Assembly: GCA_018350325.1 (NCBI GenBank)
Contig: JAEVLN010000026.1
Location: forward strand, 838,876-902,875
Source: Globodera rostochiensis
Lineage: Eukaryota > Nematoda > Chromadorea > Rhabditida > Heteroderidae
Direction of reading: 5' to 3'
Length of the DNA: 64,000 nt
Shown here: piece after piece, positions 44,489-56,999 of the stretch
Numbering within the stretch: position 1 is the stretch's first letter
How the letters are laid out: every line of letters begins with the position of its first letter
The notes under the pieces: generated by a model
What the model was told of the DNA's origin: nothing
Database searches by the model: none
What the model saw: only the letters and a program-made list of their open reading frames with translations
Made by a program: the position numbers and the translations under genes

Positions 44489-47023
44489 TCACTTTCTCAC
44501 ATTGGCAAAGTCGAATTTGAATTCTTTCGATCCAAAGTTCGCTTCAATTTTGCTGCCATTGGATTGCATCGAAACGGATGGAAACAATTCGTCGTCATCA
44601 GATAATTTGGCAGTTCCTGCAAAAACAAGTAAATTAGAGTCAGTGGCAGGGATGGGCGGAATTCCGTTTTCCGTTTTCCGTTGTTTTTGGGCCTTTTTTC
44701 CGTTTTCTGTTAAAAAAATTTCCGTTTTTTGAAAATAAATTTCCGCCCATCCCTGGTCAGTGCCCCCCCCCCATTTTTTGAAAAAATAATTCAAAGTCTA
44801 TAAAAAGGTGGGCGCAAATAATTCCGAAACCCTCAACACTTATGTTCCCGAATTCCGTTGGCGAGGATACTTTTTCTCATCTGTGGTTTCTGTTATCAGC
44901 CATGTGAGTAATTAGCTAATATTATTTGTTGTGGATTTGAATTGGCATTTTCCATTCCATTTTCGCGCATTTTGAACGATTTTGCAATAATAAAAAAAAA
45001 CTATTTTTCGGAAATTGGAATTTGCAAAAAAATTTCGGATTCGGGGTTCGGTTGGTTGAAAAGGATATCAGATTCGGATTCTACGCCCCCCCCCCCCCCG
45101 AAGAATGCCCCAAAAAACAACATTTTATCTTTTTATTTTATATTGTCCCTAAGTTTTTATTCTTTTTCTTTCTCACCCAATAACTCTCCGTTCTTCGTGT
45201 AAAAGATTTGGCGAGTTGCCAAATTGACGCCGCATCCGACGAAGGTCTCGCCAACAATTTTGTTGCGGACAATAAACGCATGCTTTTCATTGAAATCAAT
45301 TCCCGTTATGTAACCCGAGGCGTCGTATGCGTAGCCTTGGTTTTCAACATTTTGGTACCATTTCAATTTGCTCCTGGCGAGTCCCATGGTAATAGAGCTA
45401 AATATATTATATTTAGAGGCACATTAATTGTTTTATAATATTATACGTTACCCTGTAAATGCTAATATTTCCACTTCAAAGTAGAAAATTCCGGATTTCT
45501 CATTTGGAATTGACTCTTTAGCGCGAACAGAGCGAACCCCTGAAAAGTATGTTAATTCAAAAATTTTTGTGAACTCATTTTAAATAAACCTTTTTAATTA
45601 AATTACTTTAACAGAATTATGTTTTTTTACCACAATTATTCCCCGTATGTTCAACAACCAATGGAACGTCCCCAGAGAGCGCAGAGAGCGTTAGGTCTTT
45701 GTTATCCGCAGCGAGAACCCATTGATTTTGAAGGGTTAGCACTAAAATTGAATATTATTTTGATTTTAATTGCATAGAAAGAGCCTGCGTTTCATACCAA
45801 ATTTGATACACAGATCACGAATAATAAAACTCACTTTAGGGATTTTATTTATTTTTTTTATTAAATATAAACAGGGTTCCGATCTCAAGATTTTAAACCG
45901 CAGCGGAGCATTAAAATCCTCATTTGATACCTAAAATCCTCAAATTCGACATTTCATCATTAAACCCACAAAAACAAATGAGCATTTTTAGCTTACATCA
46001 TTTTTTGCGCGCGATTTTCAAAAATTTTTGGGGAAAAAGGGAGGGGGGGGGGGGGGGGGGTCCGACGGTGCCGACAGGCGCCGCCGGGAAAATTTTTGAC
46101 TCAATTATTAAGAGTTTTGAAACCAAATGGAAGAAATGTGATTCTTTTTTGCATTAAAAAACTCCCTGACCCACAAAGATCCGCATTTCAAAAAAATCCT
46201 CATTGCCCTTTCCAAAAACCACATAATGAGGAATCCGCACATATCGGAACCCTGTGTATATATTAAATAATAAAACTTTATTTTTTCTTTTGAAATCTAA
46301 ATGAGGTTCCTATTCCTAAAAATTAATTAAAAAACAAAAAGATAATGCAGTGTTACCTGGGGTTATGTCTATTTCTGCCGGCGATGCATCTGAATTCTCT
46401 ACGTGAGTAATTTAAGTTAAATATTTTCGATATTTACATAAATTTTTGTTAGTCACCACATACAGAAAAGTGATATGATCGAATTCACGCTTTTTGAATT
46501 GAGGCTAATTAATTTTTGGGAATTTTTGAGTTTTCGACAAAATGTTCGAATTTGGGTCCGGGGTTCAAAATTGGTAGAAATAGAGCTTATCGGATTCCTC
46601 GGCTCCAAACCGTCGAAACATGTATCGACTTTCAAAACTTTTTATTTTCATTTTTAAAAACTTTTGGCCCTAAACTAAATAAGACCTCTCAATTGGAGAG
46701 CTTAATGATGCTCCTAAGCCTAAATTAATTTAAAAATAAATAGACAATTATTATTTTGCAGTGTTACCTGCGTCTGGTTCAGCATTGCCAGAATTGGATG
46801 GTTCATTTTCGCGTTTTTTGTTTGGTTTTGGCGGCGGCGATGCATCTGAATTCTCTACGTGAGTAAGTTAAGTTAAATATTTCGATATTTACATAAATTT
46901 TTGTTAGTCACCACACACCGAAAGTTTCAAAATATTGTATTGCGCCAAAATTTTAATTTGAAAAGGATTTTTCTGACCTGCCACAAGCAAGCAAACAGCG
47001 GCCAAGAAGAGAAAAGGGCGCAT
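44489..47023 (-). CDS. SPRYSEC-type secreted SPRY protein, 240 residues, complete
   Basis: Seven exons on the minus strand, all phases closing (723 nt): 47023-46978 signal peptide MRPFLFLAAVCLLVA; 46854-46768 linker NSDASPPPKPNKKRENEPSN; 46398-46357 a second linker exon NSDASPAEIDITP; 45741-45631 LTLQNQWVLAADNKDLTLSA; 45539-45452 VRSVRAKESIPNEKSGIFYF; 45397-45177 SPRY core (MGLARSKLKWYQ to [20 protein letters not shown]); 44616-44489 TAKLSDDDELFPSVSMQ, IEANFGSKEFKFDFANVRK and TGA. SPRYSEC proteins are made in the dorsal gland, injected into host roots and bind host proteins; the binding target here is unknown. The core has unusual residues (LARSKLKWYQ in place of the common LATKQMPL), which may mark a changed binding loop. 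A MITE sits in the last intron. Upstream lie five ATGCCA/TGGCAT boxes. Confidence 0.8.
44647..44755. mobile_element. 109-bp hAT-like MITE in the last SPRYSEC intron
   Basis: The termini CAGGGATGGGCGGAA and TTCCGCCCATCCCTG are exact inverted repeats. The flanking 8-mers GTCAGTGG and GTCAGTGC match at 7 of 8, an 8-bp target duplication as hAT elements make. The interior repeats TTCCGTTTT. It lies in the intron between the last two coding exons of the SPRYSEC gene. Confidence 0.85.
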
Positions 47024-47320
47024 TTTGAGGCAATTACAATAAATTAGATTTGAATAATGCTTTCTGCTGCATTTCCCCCCGCTTTTACGCAGCTTTAATC
47101 GCTGGCTTAGAATGTGCCCTTTTCAAAAAAGCATTGCCTGCGAAGAGATTGGAGGGGATGCGAGAGAATTTGTTGGCATTTGCGTTGGCATTGGCATGAC
47201 TTTGGCCAAAAATAGTTTCTTAATCACTAAAAGCTATTATTTACATATACAGTGCCTTACTTCGACAAGAATATGCCATCGGAGCGCGGCATTTGGGGCT
47301 CCCTGTTTATGCCAATTTTG
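47024..47320 (-). promoter_or_regulatory. SPRYSEC promoter region with clustered TGGCAT/ATGCCA boxes
   Basis: Upstream of the minus-strand ATG (47023) the hexamer ATGCCA or its complement occurs at 47174, 47186, 47192, 47273 and 47309. That is five times in about 140 bp and 150-290 bp from the start. A TAAAAGCGGGG string near 47080 aligns with the TATAAAAGCGGTGG of the other two cassettes, but its TATA core is altered (GTAAAAG). Clustered ATGCCA is the feature reported for dorsal-gland genes. Confidence 0.6.
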
Positions 47321-47664
47321 GGGGGGGGGGATTGAGGATAGGGGCTTATTGGTCGATAAATCTGAATTGCACAGCGAGTAAAATGACGTGGAACTTTTGG
47401 GCATCCTCTAAATTTCTATTTTCGTTCACATTTTAGGAATCGGGGGTTGGGGGTGAAGAAAATTTTGTTCATACATTTTTTTTCATAAAAATTTCAGCAA
47501 TTTCTTCATTGGGCAAGCACAACATTTTTATAACCACGGCAATAATTTTTGAACATTGGCCAGAATGATTTTATTGTGTTCGACCTATGCCAAAAAAGAA
47601 TATATTTTAATTTCATAGCATTTTTTAGCCCCTCTTAGCCGTACCGTTGATGATGATTTATTCT

Positions 47665-48332
47665 CTTTACTAATAATATCAGCTGATGATCTCAGATTTT
47701 AGCATACTATAATTATATGAAAAATACTTTTATAAAACGGAATTCACTTTTTTGTCTGAATGAATTTTAGAATTTCTGTATTCTTTCTTTACTAATAATA
47801 TCAGCTGATGATCTCAGATTTTAGCATACTATAATTATATGAAAAATACTTTTATAAAACGGAATTCACTTTTTTGTCTGAATGAATTTTAGAATTTCTG
47901 TATTCTTTCTTTACTAATAATATCAGCTGATGATCTCAGATTTTAGCATACTATAATTATATGAAAAATACTTTTATAAAACGGAATTCACTTTTTTGTC
48001 TGAATGAATTTTAGAATTTCCTGCGTTACTCTGGTCTTTACTAATAATATCAGTTTGATGATCTCAATTGTTTAGCACACTATAATTATATGAAAAATAT
48101 TTTTATAAAACGGAATTCCACTTTTTGTCTGAATGAATTTTAGAATTTCTGCATTCTGTCTTTACTAATAATATCAGTTGATGATCCCAGATTTTAGCAC
48201 ACTATAATTATATGAAAAATACTTTTATAAAACGGAATTCACTTTTTTGTCTGAATGAATTTTAGAATTTCTGCATTCTGTCTTTACTAATAATATCAGT
48301 TGATGATCCCAGATTTTAGCACACTATAATTA
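47665..48332. repeat. 122-bp tandem repeat, six copies
   Basis: Successive starts of TTTACTAATAATATCAG at 47666, 47788, 47910, 48037, 48161 and 48283 give spacings of 122, 122, 127, 124 and 122. The first three copies are nearly identical; later ones differ by a few bases. Fragments of the same unit are scattered through 52.0-55.6 kb in the original order. Confidence 0.9.
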
Positions 48333-51300
48333 ATAATTCATATTGTGTATTTCAATTTTTTTGTTAACTCAAAAAACTAAATTATAATTGATTTAGAGAA
48401 TTATATTTTATTAAAATCAATATTTTTCTTTAATGTTTTTTATATAAAAAATTAATTTCATATGAATATTGATCTTTCTTCAAAAAAANANATAAAATGG
48501 GATATTAAAGTTGATAAACATNNNGCTTAATTATTTAAAGTATGCTTATTTAACTCAAAACATTGACGAAACGTCATTTTTTGCAAATATCTATATTTAT
48601 AGCATAAATGATATAACGTAATTGATCAAAACAAAAGTTGCCGTAGAATATAGTTATGGAGCGATTCACAGAGTAATTATGAAGAAATATATTTCGGTTT
48701 AGTCAACGAATATTATGGAAATGAATTACTGAGTTTTACTGATAAAAACATATTATAAAATTCCGAAATTCAACAGATATTTGGCTATAGACAGTTTCGA
48801 CACATTTTTAAAAAATAGCTTTAAATTTAGCTTTGGACAACGGGTATTANGATGTAATAGAAAATTATCCGAATAACTATATGCACTCTTCTTTCATTAA
48901 CACTTTTTTGATCAGTACAGTNGAANCAATAATTCATCAATGAAATTAATCCACCAAATGCTCCTCCTCATTTTATAAATTAATTTAACTATTCAAAATA
49001 TCCATTTAACATTAAACATATTAGCCTTTGATCGACAATTTATATTATGAAAAATGATGATATCATATCATTAGCTAAGATGCTGTACATACTCNAACCA
49101 TAGGTCAAGAAATTTTCAAAAAACGAAAGTTATTTATAAATGATTATAAATTTTCGGATAAAATTAATGTAAATAAGGTTAATTTAAAAATATAATGTTA
49201 TATAANTNNAATGAAAATTATAAGTCTGTCAACAATATTCTAGTCCAAATACTTATGAAATTCATCAATAANNNANGNGTGTTGGCAGATTATCTGTAAT
49301 AAAGATGGTTTAATTTTTTNGAATCTGAGAAAAGATTGCCAGCTTCAGTTTTATATTGATTCAGAGACATGGATCAAACCAAAGTTTATTGAAAAAATAT
49401 GCAGTTTGTGGCCGAATAAAATAGTTAAAAAATTTGAATGTTTTATTTATATTTAATTTCCTAAACAATACTGATTAAAATTCAGGATTATGCGGATATG
49501 ATTGTGTTATACAATATGATCTTTACTAAATACNTTTTAAAAAGAATCGTTTATTCAGCAGTGTGCACATCAAGGTAATGTCGGTGGGAAATAAATTGAG
49601 TCAGATTATTAAATTTTACAATTGTCAAAGATTGGGCCTATTCATTACTGACAATCATTCAAAAATTCTGTCAAGAACCATTATGTAGCTATATATAGAT
49701 AAAGTGTAAGGTAAGAAATTTGATTGACTCGATTTTAGATATACTGAGCAAACATAAGTTTGTTGTTATTTTCGGGTCTTAANNGTTTCAGTTACACANG
49801 CTTAAATTGTACTAATTTTAGCAATAGAATTTTGAATGCAAAAAATTTTATTTTTCTCAAAATTATTTAAAAAATGCTCGTGAATTTGCGTCATATACTT
49901 TGCAGATATAACGTTAAGAAGCCGAAATGTTGCTTAAAACTTGAAACATTATTTCATAGAGTTTAATAGCAACGATACTCAGTCTTATTTCGAACTTACA
50001 AAAACTTTAGTTTAAAAATCGTTTTTGCAATTTTTAACATTGTCAAATACAANCATTTGTATTCTCGGGCCAAACTCCACTGAAAANATAGAAAAACAAA
50101 AGTATTTTATTTAAAAATTTTCAAAGAATCGTTTATCTAAATCAAATTTTAAATTTATTTTCATAATGAGTAATAGCGATTTACTTTAANCGTCTTGTTT
50201 GGAATTAATCATTTNCTATTTTCGATATTTTATTCGTTTTTCTAACAAATATTTGTGATTAATTATCTTTTTAACAATTATCTCATAATTTTTTTACTTT
50301 CTCTGTAAACTACTNAATGAAAAATATCTTTATTTTAAACATTTTGTTCCTTTTAGAATAATGTAATTGCTCGATTCTAAATACGTTTAATACATCCAAT
50401 AAATGAGCACTCAAATTCTAAAAAAAAAATTCGAGAGGATCTTCCTTTTTTTCAATGGATTCTTTTTTTCTAGCTTAATCCCAATTTTACAAAAAATATT
50501 TTATGTGTTTCTGATTTTGTATTGTCATTTATTTAATTGGCATATTTGCAACTATTTAGAANNNTATGAAAATAAAACAACGGGGTAGTGAAAAGCTGAC
50601 AATGGTTACTGAATCATGTTAAGATGAATTAAATCGTTTTAATGTTGGGATTTTTCATTACCTAATTGTTCTACGTGATTTTAAATTCTTCATTAATTTT
50701 TTATGATTTTGTCAAATATGGCTATTGACAAAATACTGAGGTTATTGAAATGTTCAAACTCTAAACTCAGCTTGGGGAATAGTACTGGGGCATTACAAAA
50801 TGTAACACTTATCCGTAGTAGGTAGTTCCAACAGCTACAGCTTGTGCGGTCAATAATTGGAAAGAAATTCAATTTATTAAAAATTTTTTAGTTAATTACG
50901 GACGTCTCGTTCATTTTCTGTATATTATCGTTTTCGTGCCATTTCAAAAACAAAATATTGAAAAATAGTGTAATTTATTTATTATTTGATCTAAAAAAAC
51001 TTAAATTATTATATTTNTTGCATAAAATTTCTACCAAATCGCAGAGTTTTCTCTATAAATTGAATCAATAAAAATTATAATTTGGTCTCTTATTTTTATC
51101 CCAAACAAAACTTATGGTTAATATTACTTTATTATAAATTTCTTTTGAATTNCATTTCAAAAATATAAAATTTAATTTTGAAACTANNCTTTTACGTTTG
51201 AATTTTCTTTCCTCAGAAATAAATACAAAAGATGAACTACCAATTTTTGTTACAAACTTAGCAAAACAGATAGTAATTTTTTTTTTTGTCAATAAGAACC

Positions 51301-54300
51301 CCCTTTTTTTTAACTTTTAACTATAAAATTTAACAATTTTTTTTAAATAATTTGAATATAATATCTTTAATTTTTTACCCTAATTGATTTATTATATATT
51401 CATAATATCAGTTGATTTATCCTGTTGAGTTAATTTTGGTAATAACTGATAATATTGCATTATTAGCAAAATTATTAAAAAGTAATTGAAAAAAAAAATA
51501 AAATCTAACGCGAAAATTTTTACACATTTGAGTATTTGATCAAAGCAAATTGATTTCTTGAAAAGTTTGGACTGGATACGATATTGGAAAGAATTTTAAA
51601 ATATTGTTTATATTACGAGGTGTGGAGTGAATGATCCGGGTTTGACACGGGTCTTATGTGGAACAATACCACCGATGTGGCACCACAAGCGAACAAATAT
51701 GGATCATNGGGACATCTCGTTATGAGCAATTTAGTGAATGTGATANTATATTCATCGGACTTTCATTGACTCACATTCTACACTTTTATGAAGCTTAACG
51801 TTTGACTTCAGTAATTTTAGACACACTATCTTNCATCGTTGTACTAAAATTTGCAACTATAATTTTCGTAGTGGGGACTTGACAACCTCTATGTTTCGAA
51901 CATCTTCTGAGAANNGTACTGCAATATCTTAAGTTCGGTCGGAATTATCAATCTGATCCTTTGAGATTTGTTTAATGATTCTTTACATTTCTGACATGAA
52001 CAATAAAAATTTTTAATATCTGCTCTTAGTCCGTAATATAATCAGCCGATCTCAGATTTTAGCACACTATAATTATATGAAAAATACAAATTTTTGGTTA
52101 TTTTTCCATTTCGAATGCTATTCTATATTTATTCATATGCCGTGTTGCAGAGTTTCAAAACAGCAAAAAATACAAATCAACTCAGATACAGCTATTAACC
52201 CGTCGAGCCATTTTGTAATGTTGGCTCAAACATTGTCATTTTTATGTTTTGCCATCATTGCCCAGATTTTATAAAACGGAAACAGCGACGTGTTTAAAAA
52301 TTCACTTTTTTGTCTGAATGAGGACAAAGTGCAAAATCGAAGAAATGTTGTTGATGTAGTCATCGTTGTTTAGAGCACATACGCCATGCATCGATTGTTA
52401 TTTCCAATGTTTTTAACGCGTTTTATTAAAGCCTAGTTATCCCCCTCCAATTTTTGTTTAAATTCTGAGTCAAATTTCTGGATCATCTCCAGTTTTTGTT
52501 AGAAAATCCCAACACGAAGTTCCAACATTTGAGCCCTACGTCTACAAATTGTTTGGCCGCAGGCTACACTGATTCGGATCATAATGAGCAGAATTGCCGA
52601 AGGTGTTTGATTGTGCGCATGGATATCTTTGTCATAAGTTGTTTTTGTACAAAATAGTTAGCGTTTAGTACCTTACCTTCTTTTGTTACGCAACTTTAAT
52701 TCGATGCCATTGTCGAACGGCGTCAAAAGAAAACCGTGAGAAANAACAATTTTAGAATTATTGGTAAAACCTCAAAAAAGTTTCAAGCTCAATTNAAGCT
52801 TTTCTTGTCATGCGATTTTCTTAGAAATAATTTATAAAGACTCATTTAAATGATTAATAAAACACATAAATAATAGTTTTATCAGTATTATGATTAGTAA
52901 AAACGAAATTTAAAAANNTAGAATTTAAGATGGATTTTTGGGCGAATATTAAGTTTATGTACGGGGTTTGATTTTAATATAATATATCCACTTCTACCAT
53001 CATTTTATAGCTCAAACAAACTTCTGTATTTACTTAATTACCAAAAAAGTAAGAATTTTTATTTATTTATATTGTAATTTTTGTACATGAAATTCTTTTA
53101 TTAATAATCTTTTAATTTTTCTGCATTACATTTTTATTGCATAACAATTTCCGTCAGATCGAGTATTGGTCTTTTCGCATCTTAAAAGAAATCCGTTTAC
53201 CGCTGTCTTTACTAATAATATCAGTTGATGATCTAAGCTTTTGTAGTTTGTTTTACTTATCGAATGGAGCCGCTTAATTTTTCATTTTTGTGAGGAGAGA
53301 ACAAAGATTAAATTATGGGTATGGATTTACAAATTACTTTAGTAAATTTTAGGATTTGGGTTTGTGATTTTGACAGTTCGGGAATTTGAACATAGATTAC
53401 CGGTAAAAACGAATGCGGTAGAACACTACAATGGNAAATATCAATAAGTCGAAGCCAAACATCAGAATTTTTTTTAACAATTATTAATATGTTAATACAT
53501 CAGAAGAAATGTAAAATTTTTTACAAAACTTAATGAATTCGTGTGCCTCGACTCAATGTAAGCTCTCAGATTTTCGTCGCCGATAAATTTTTTTTCAGAA
53601 TTTCTTAAACGGTTAACGGCTACCTGTGTTGTTATGTATTCGTTTTAGCTGAAGATCAAGTGTTCATTAGATGTGTAATCCTCAAATCAGTTATATTGAC
53701 AAAGCCTACACTCGATCCAAATATTTAAAATTTAGAACAATGTTAATGCTTTGGGTATACACTTTCTCTGATTTGCAAAAAGTGACTCAGAATTTATATT
53801 CGACCTTTTTGAAAATCAGTTAGATAGCACACTATAATTATATGAATCTTAATTACCATCGACAAATTTTTGAATTCTATTAAATAGTATAAATACTNTA
53901 CTTAAATAAAAAATACAAAAATTCACATTTCTTCACTTCCAACCATTGATTAAATCATATTTAAACCTTATTTATCTAAATTTCCCCCGTTGTTTGATTT
54001 GAAAAAATTTCCTTCAATGAGGGGTTAACATTTTCACAACTAACATTTAAGGCAGATTATTTATAAAACGGAATTTACGTTGATTCGCTGGAAAAATTGC
54101 CAATCACCATTTCCCCAAACCATTTAAGGAGACTTTCACTTTTTTGTCCAAATTTATTTGATATTTATTTTNATGAATGAATTTTAGAATTTCAGCATTC
54201 TGACTTTACTAATAATATCAGATGAGTTTTTCTAAAATAATTTGATGATCACAGATTTTAGATTCGTAAACGACACACTATAATTATACGATATCACTTA

Positions 54301-56900
54301 ACAATAATTTTACTTAATTTGGGTTTTTCGGGGACATGTGTCAACATTGAAAAATACTTTTATAAAATGTAATTAAATAACTGGAATTCACTTTTTTGTC
54401 TGAATGAATTTTAGAATTTCAGCATTCTGACTTTACTAATAATATCAGTTGATGATCTCAGATTTTAGCATACTATAATTATATGAAAAAAAGGTTCAGA
54501 CATTTGAATGGTACACTAAACCTCAGCCGTAGATGGGTCGTGTGACTGTCACGTCCTAATAGGACTCCAAAATTTAAAATTTATATTTTTTTTATTTATA
54601 GTTTAAAAGTTTTAGTAATTCTCCCTGTTCTCAAATTTCTTTTTGTTTTCGCGTTAGTATTTTGTGAAGATGCCGATTGAACTATTTGACCTATCTTAAA
54701 ATTGACATTAATATTCTTCTCCTTTTTAAAGAGATATTTATATTCGAAATTTATCTGAGATATTATATCTGAAACTTTCCATGCGTTGACNTCGTTCAAT
54801 TTGTTCTGATACTATTTTAATTTCCTCCAATCAATTGTNATTCGAATTATTTAATAACTATAAACTTTTATAAAACGGAATTCACTTTTGAAATTATAGA
54901 AAACCCTGCTTTGTCTGAATGAATTTTTTCAAAGCAGATAATTGCGAATTTCACTTTTAGAATTTCTGCATTCTGTCTAATTGAGCGACTTTCTGAANTA
55001 AATATGATAAATTGAAAACTATCATAATCTTATTTGTAAGAAATCTTTTTTATATTAATTCCTTACTAATAATATCATCTTTCCATTATTAAAGATACAG
55101 AAGGTATAACAAGTAAAAGAATACAACAAAATTCTATACATCATTGATAATTGTTATTCTAAATGTGATAAGTTTGACACTTAAGAATTAACATTAATAT
55201 AAAATATTTTGCATATAACTGTATTTAAAGAGTCCATTTTTCGAATTGAATTTGATGCACACATGTCGCACGATAAATTTTCATTTATATGATTTAATCC
55301 AATTCATGATATTTTTAACTTACGAATTCTGATTTCATTATTTGATTTGAGCTAATTAGTGTTAATATTCTGGGTTAAAACTGGTCACTAAAAAATACTT
55401 GATTACATTATTTAATTTTTAATAAAAAATAGCCAAATTCGAACTCATATTTTTAATTGTTGTTTTTTTTTAAAAAATTTTGAGTTTATTTTAATACGTA
55501 GGTGTTTGATGAATCCGTTCAGCCCTACCGGTAATNTTTTAGAGTTGATGATCTCAGATTTTAGCACACTATATTTTAATAATAATCTCAATTGATTTTA
55601 GAATTCTCTCAAATCCGACTTACACTTATTTCAGAAAATTTTCATTCTTTTTCCCCTATTCCAAATCATAAGGAATTACCACATATGGGATTCAATTTTA
55701 ACATATTATAAACCATTGTTTTATTTTTTAACAAAAAATGAAGGTTCCAATTATAAATATTCATTAAATAAAAAAAATCTAAAGCATTGTTGCTCATTAT
55801 TGGGACTTTTTAATCTGACAATACTACTGATTACTGTNTGAANNNTATTTAAGCCTTATACCTACCAAATTGATTAAAATTTTTAGTGATAGTATCAACT
55901 AAAAAATTTTTATGCGCGGTTTGAAACTTTTTGAATTGAGGTTAATTNTTTTATTTGAATTTTCCAATTTTTGAGAAAAAAACCAATTTTTTTGNCCGGA
56001 TCTAAATTTTGCTATAAATATAGATTATCAGATTCCTCCTCTCCGCGGAGTCGTAACATGTATCAACTTATAAATCTTATTTTTCTTCATTTTTAATAAC
56101 AATTTGATTCTATTCTTGTTAAGGTCTCTCAGTATTAGCGTCTTAAGCAGTCTCAGAACTTAATTATTTAAAAAAAATTGTCAAATATTATTTTGCATCA
56201 ATACTTGTATCAGTTTCGTTTCTAACAAAATTAGATGGAAAAATTTCCAAATTATAGTTTGTTGTTTGCTTCGGCGGTGATGAACTTCTGAATTTTCGCA
56301 CAGTCTTATTCTTTTTAATTGTAAATTAAGAATTAGAGTATTTTTAAAAGTCAACATTCTCAAAAAGATACAAAATATTCTACTGTGTACAAAATTTTTA
56401 CAATTAAAAAATTTTTAATAAATTTTAGAATTTATCAGACTTTTGCGGAAAATAGTAATTTATTTATTTCATAAAACAAATATAAGAAATTTAATTTATA
56501 TTACTTTTTTTATTAATTNNNTTACCCAAATTTTTAATTAATTCAAACGTTAATTTCTTAGAATGTGATATTTTCAAAAATTTCAAAATTAAAAATTGCA
56601 TCCAATGAGTTTTCGGAGATGCAACAGAATTTTTTGTCATTTAAATTGGCAGATAGCCTTAACTTTATGCCTATATTCACAATTTCTTAAAGATTATATG
56701 TGAATTCAAAAAAAAATGATTTCATATCTNCGATAATCATATTTATTTTGTCTGCATCATCTTTTTCTCTTTTTATAATTTAAAAATATTGGATCTAAAT
56801 CTCTTAAAAGGGATTATTGATCAATATTTTTAATATTAAAGTAATTTAAGTAACTTAGNNAACGCTTTTGCATATTCTATATTTCAATTATCGTCCTCAT
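48333..56900. other. Low-quality or chimeric consensus region, no genes supported
   Basis: Very A/T-rich, with many isolated N or NN. 51650-55500 follows 57000-60800 in order (for example TGTGGCACCACAA, AGGACAAAGTGCAAA, GGTTTTTCG..ACATGTGTCAAC), with pieces of the 122-bp repeat inserted in repeat order. 55900-56900 follows 46480-47400 (TTTTTGAATTGAGG, CAGATTCCTC, AACATGTATC). Coding frames in the parent regions are destroyed. This is most likely an assembly artefact over a duplicated unit; a very old duplication is possible. Annotation within it should not be trusted. Confidence 0.65.
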
Positions 56901-56999
56901 TTTTGGAAAGTGGCTTAAGGATCAAAAACGATTTTTCGTCTGAAATGTATTTCAAAAAGGGGGGGGTTGACGGGTCGGGGTTTTACACCGGGATTGTGG

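Noticed and set aside
54596..54799. Minus frame of 67 codons at 54.6-54.8 kb
   Set aside because: It lies in the unreliable region with N bases and is probably a corrupted copy of the area near 60 kb.
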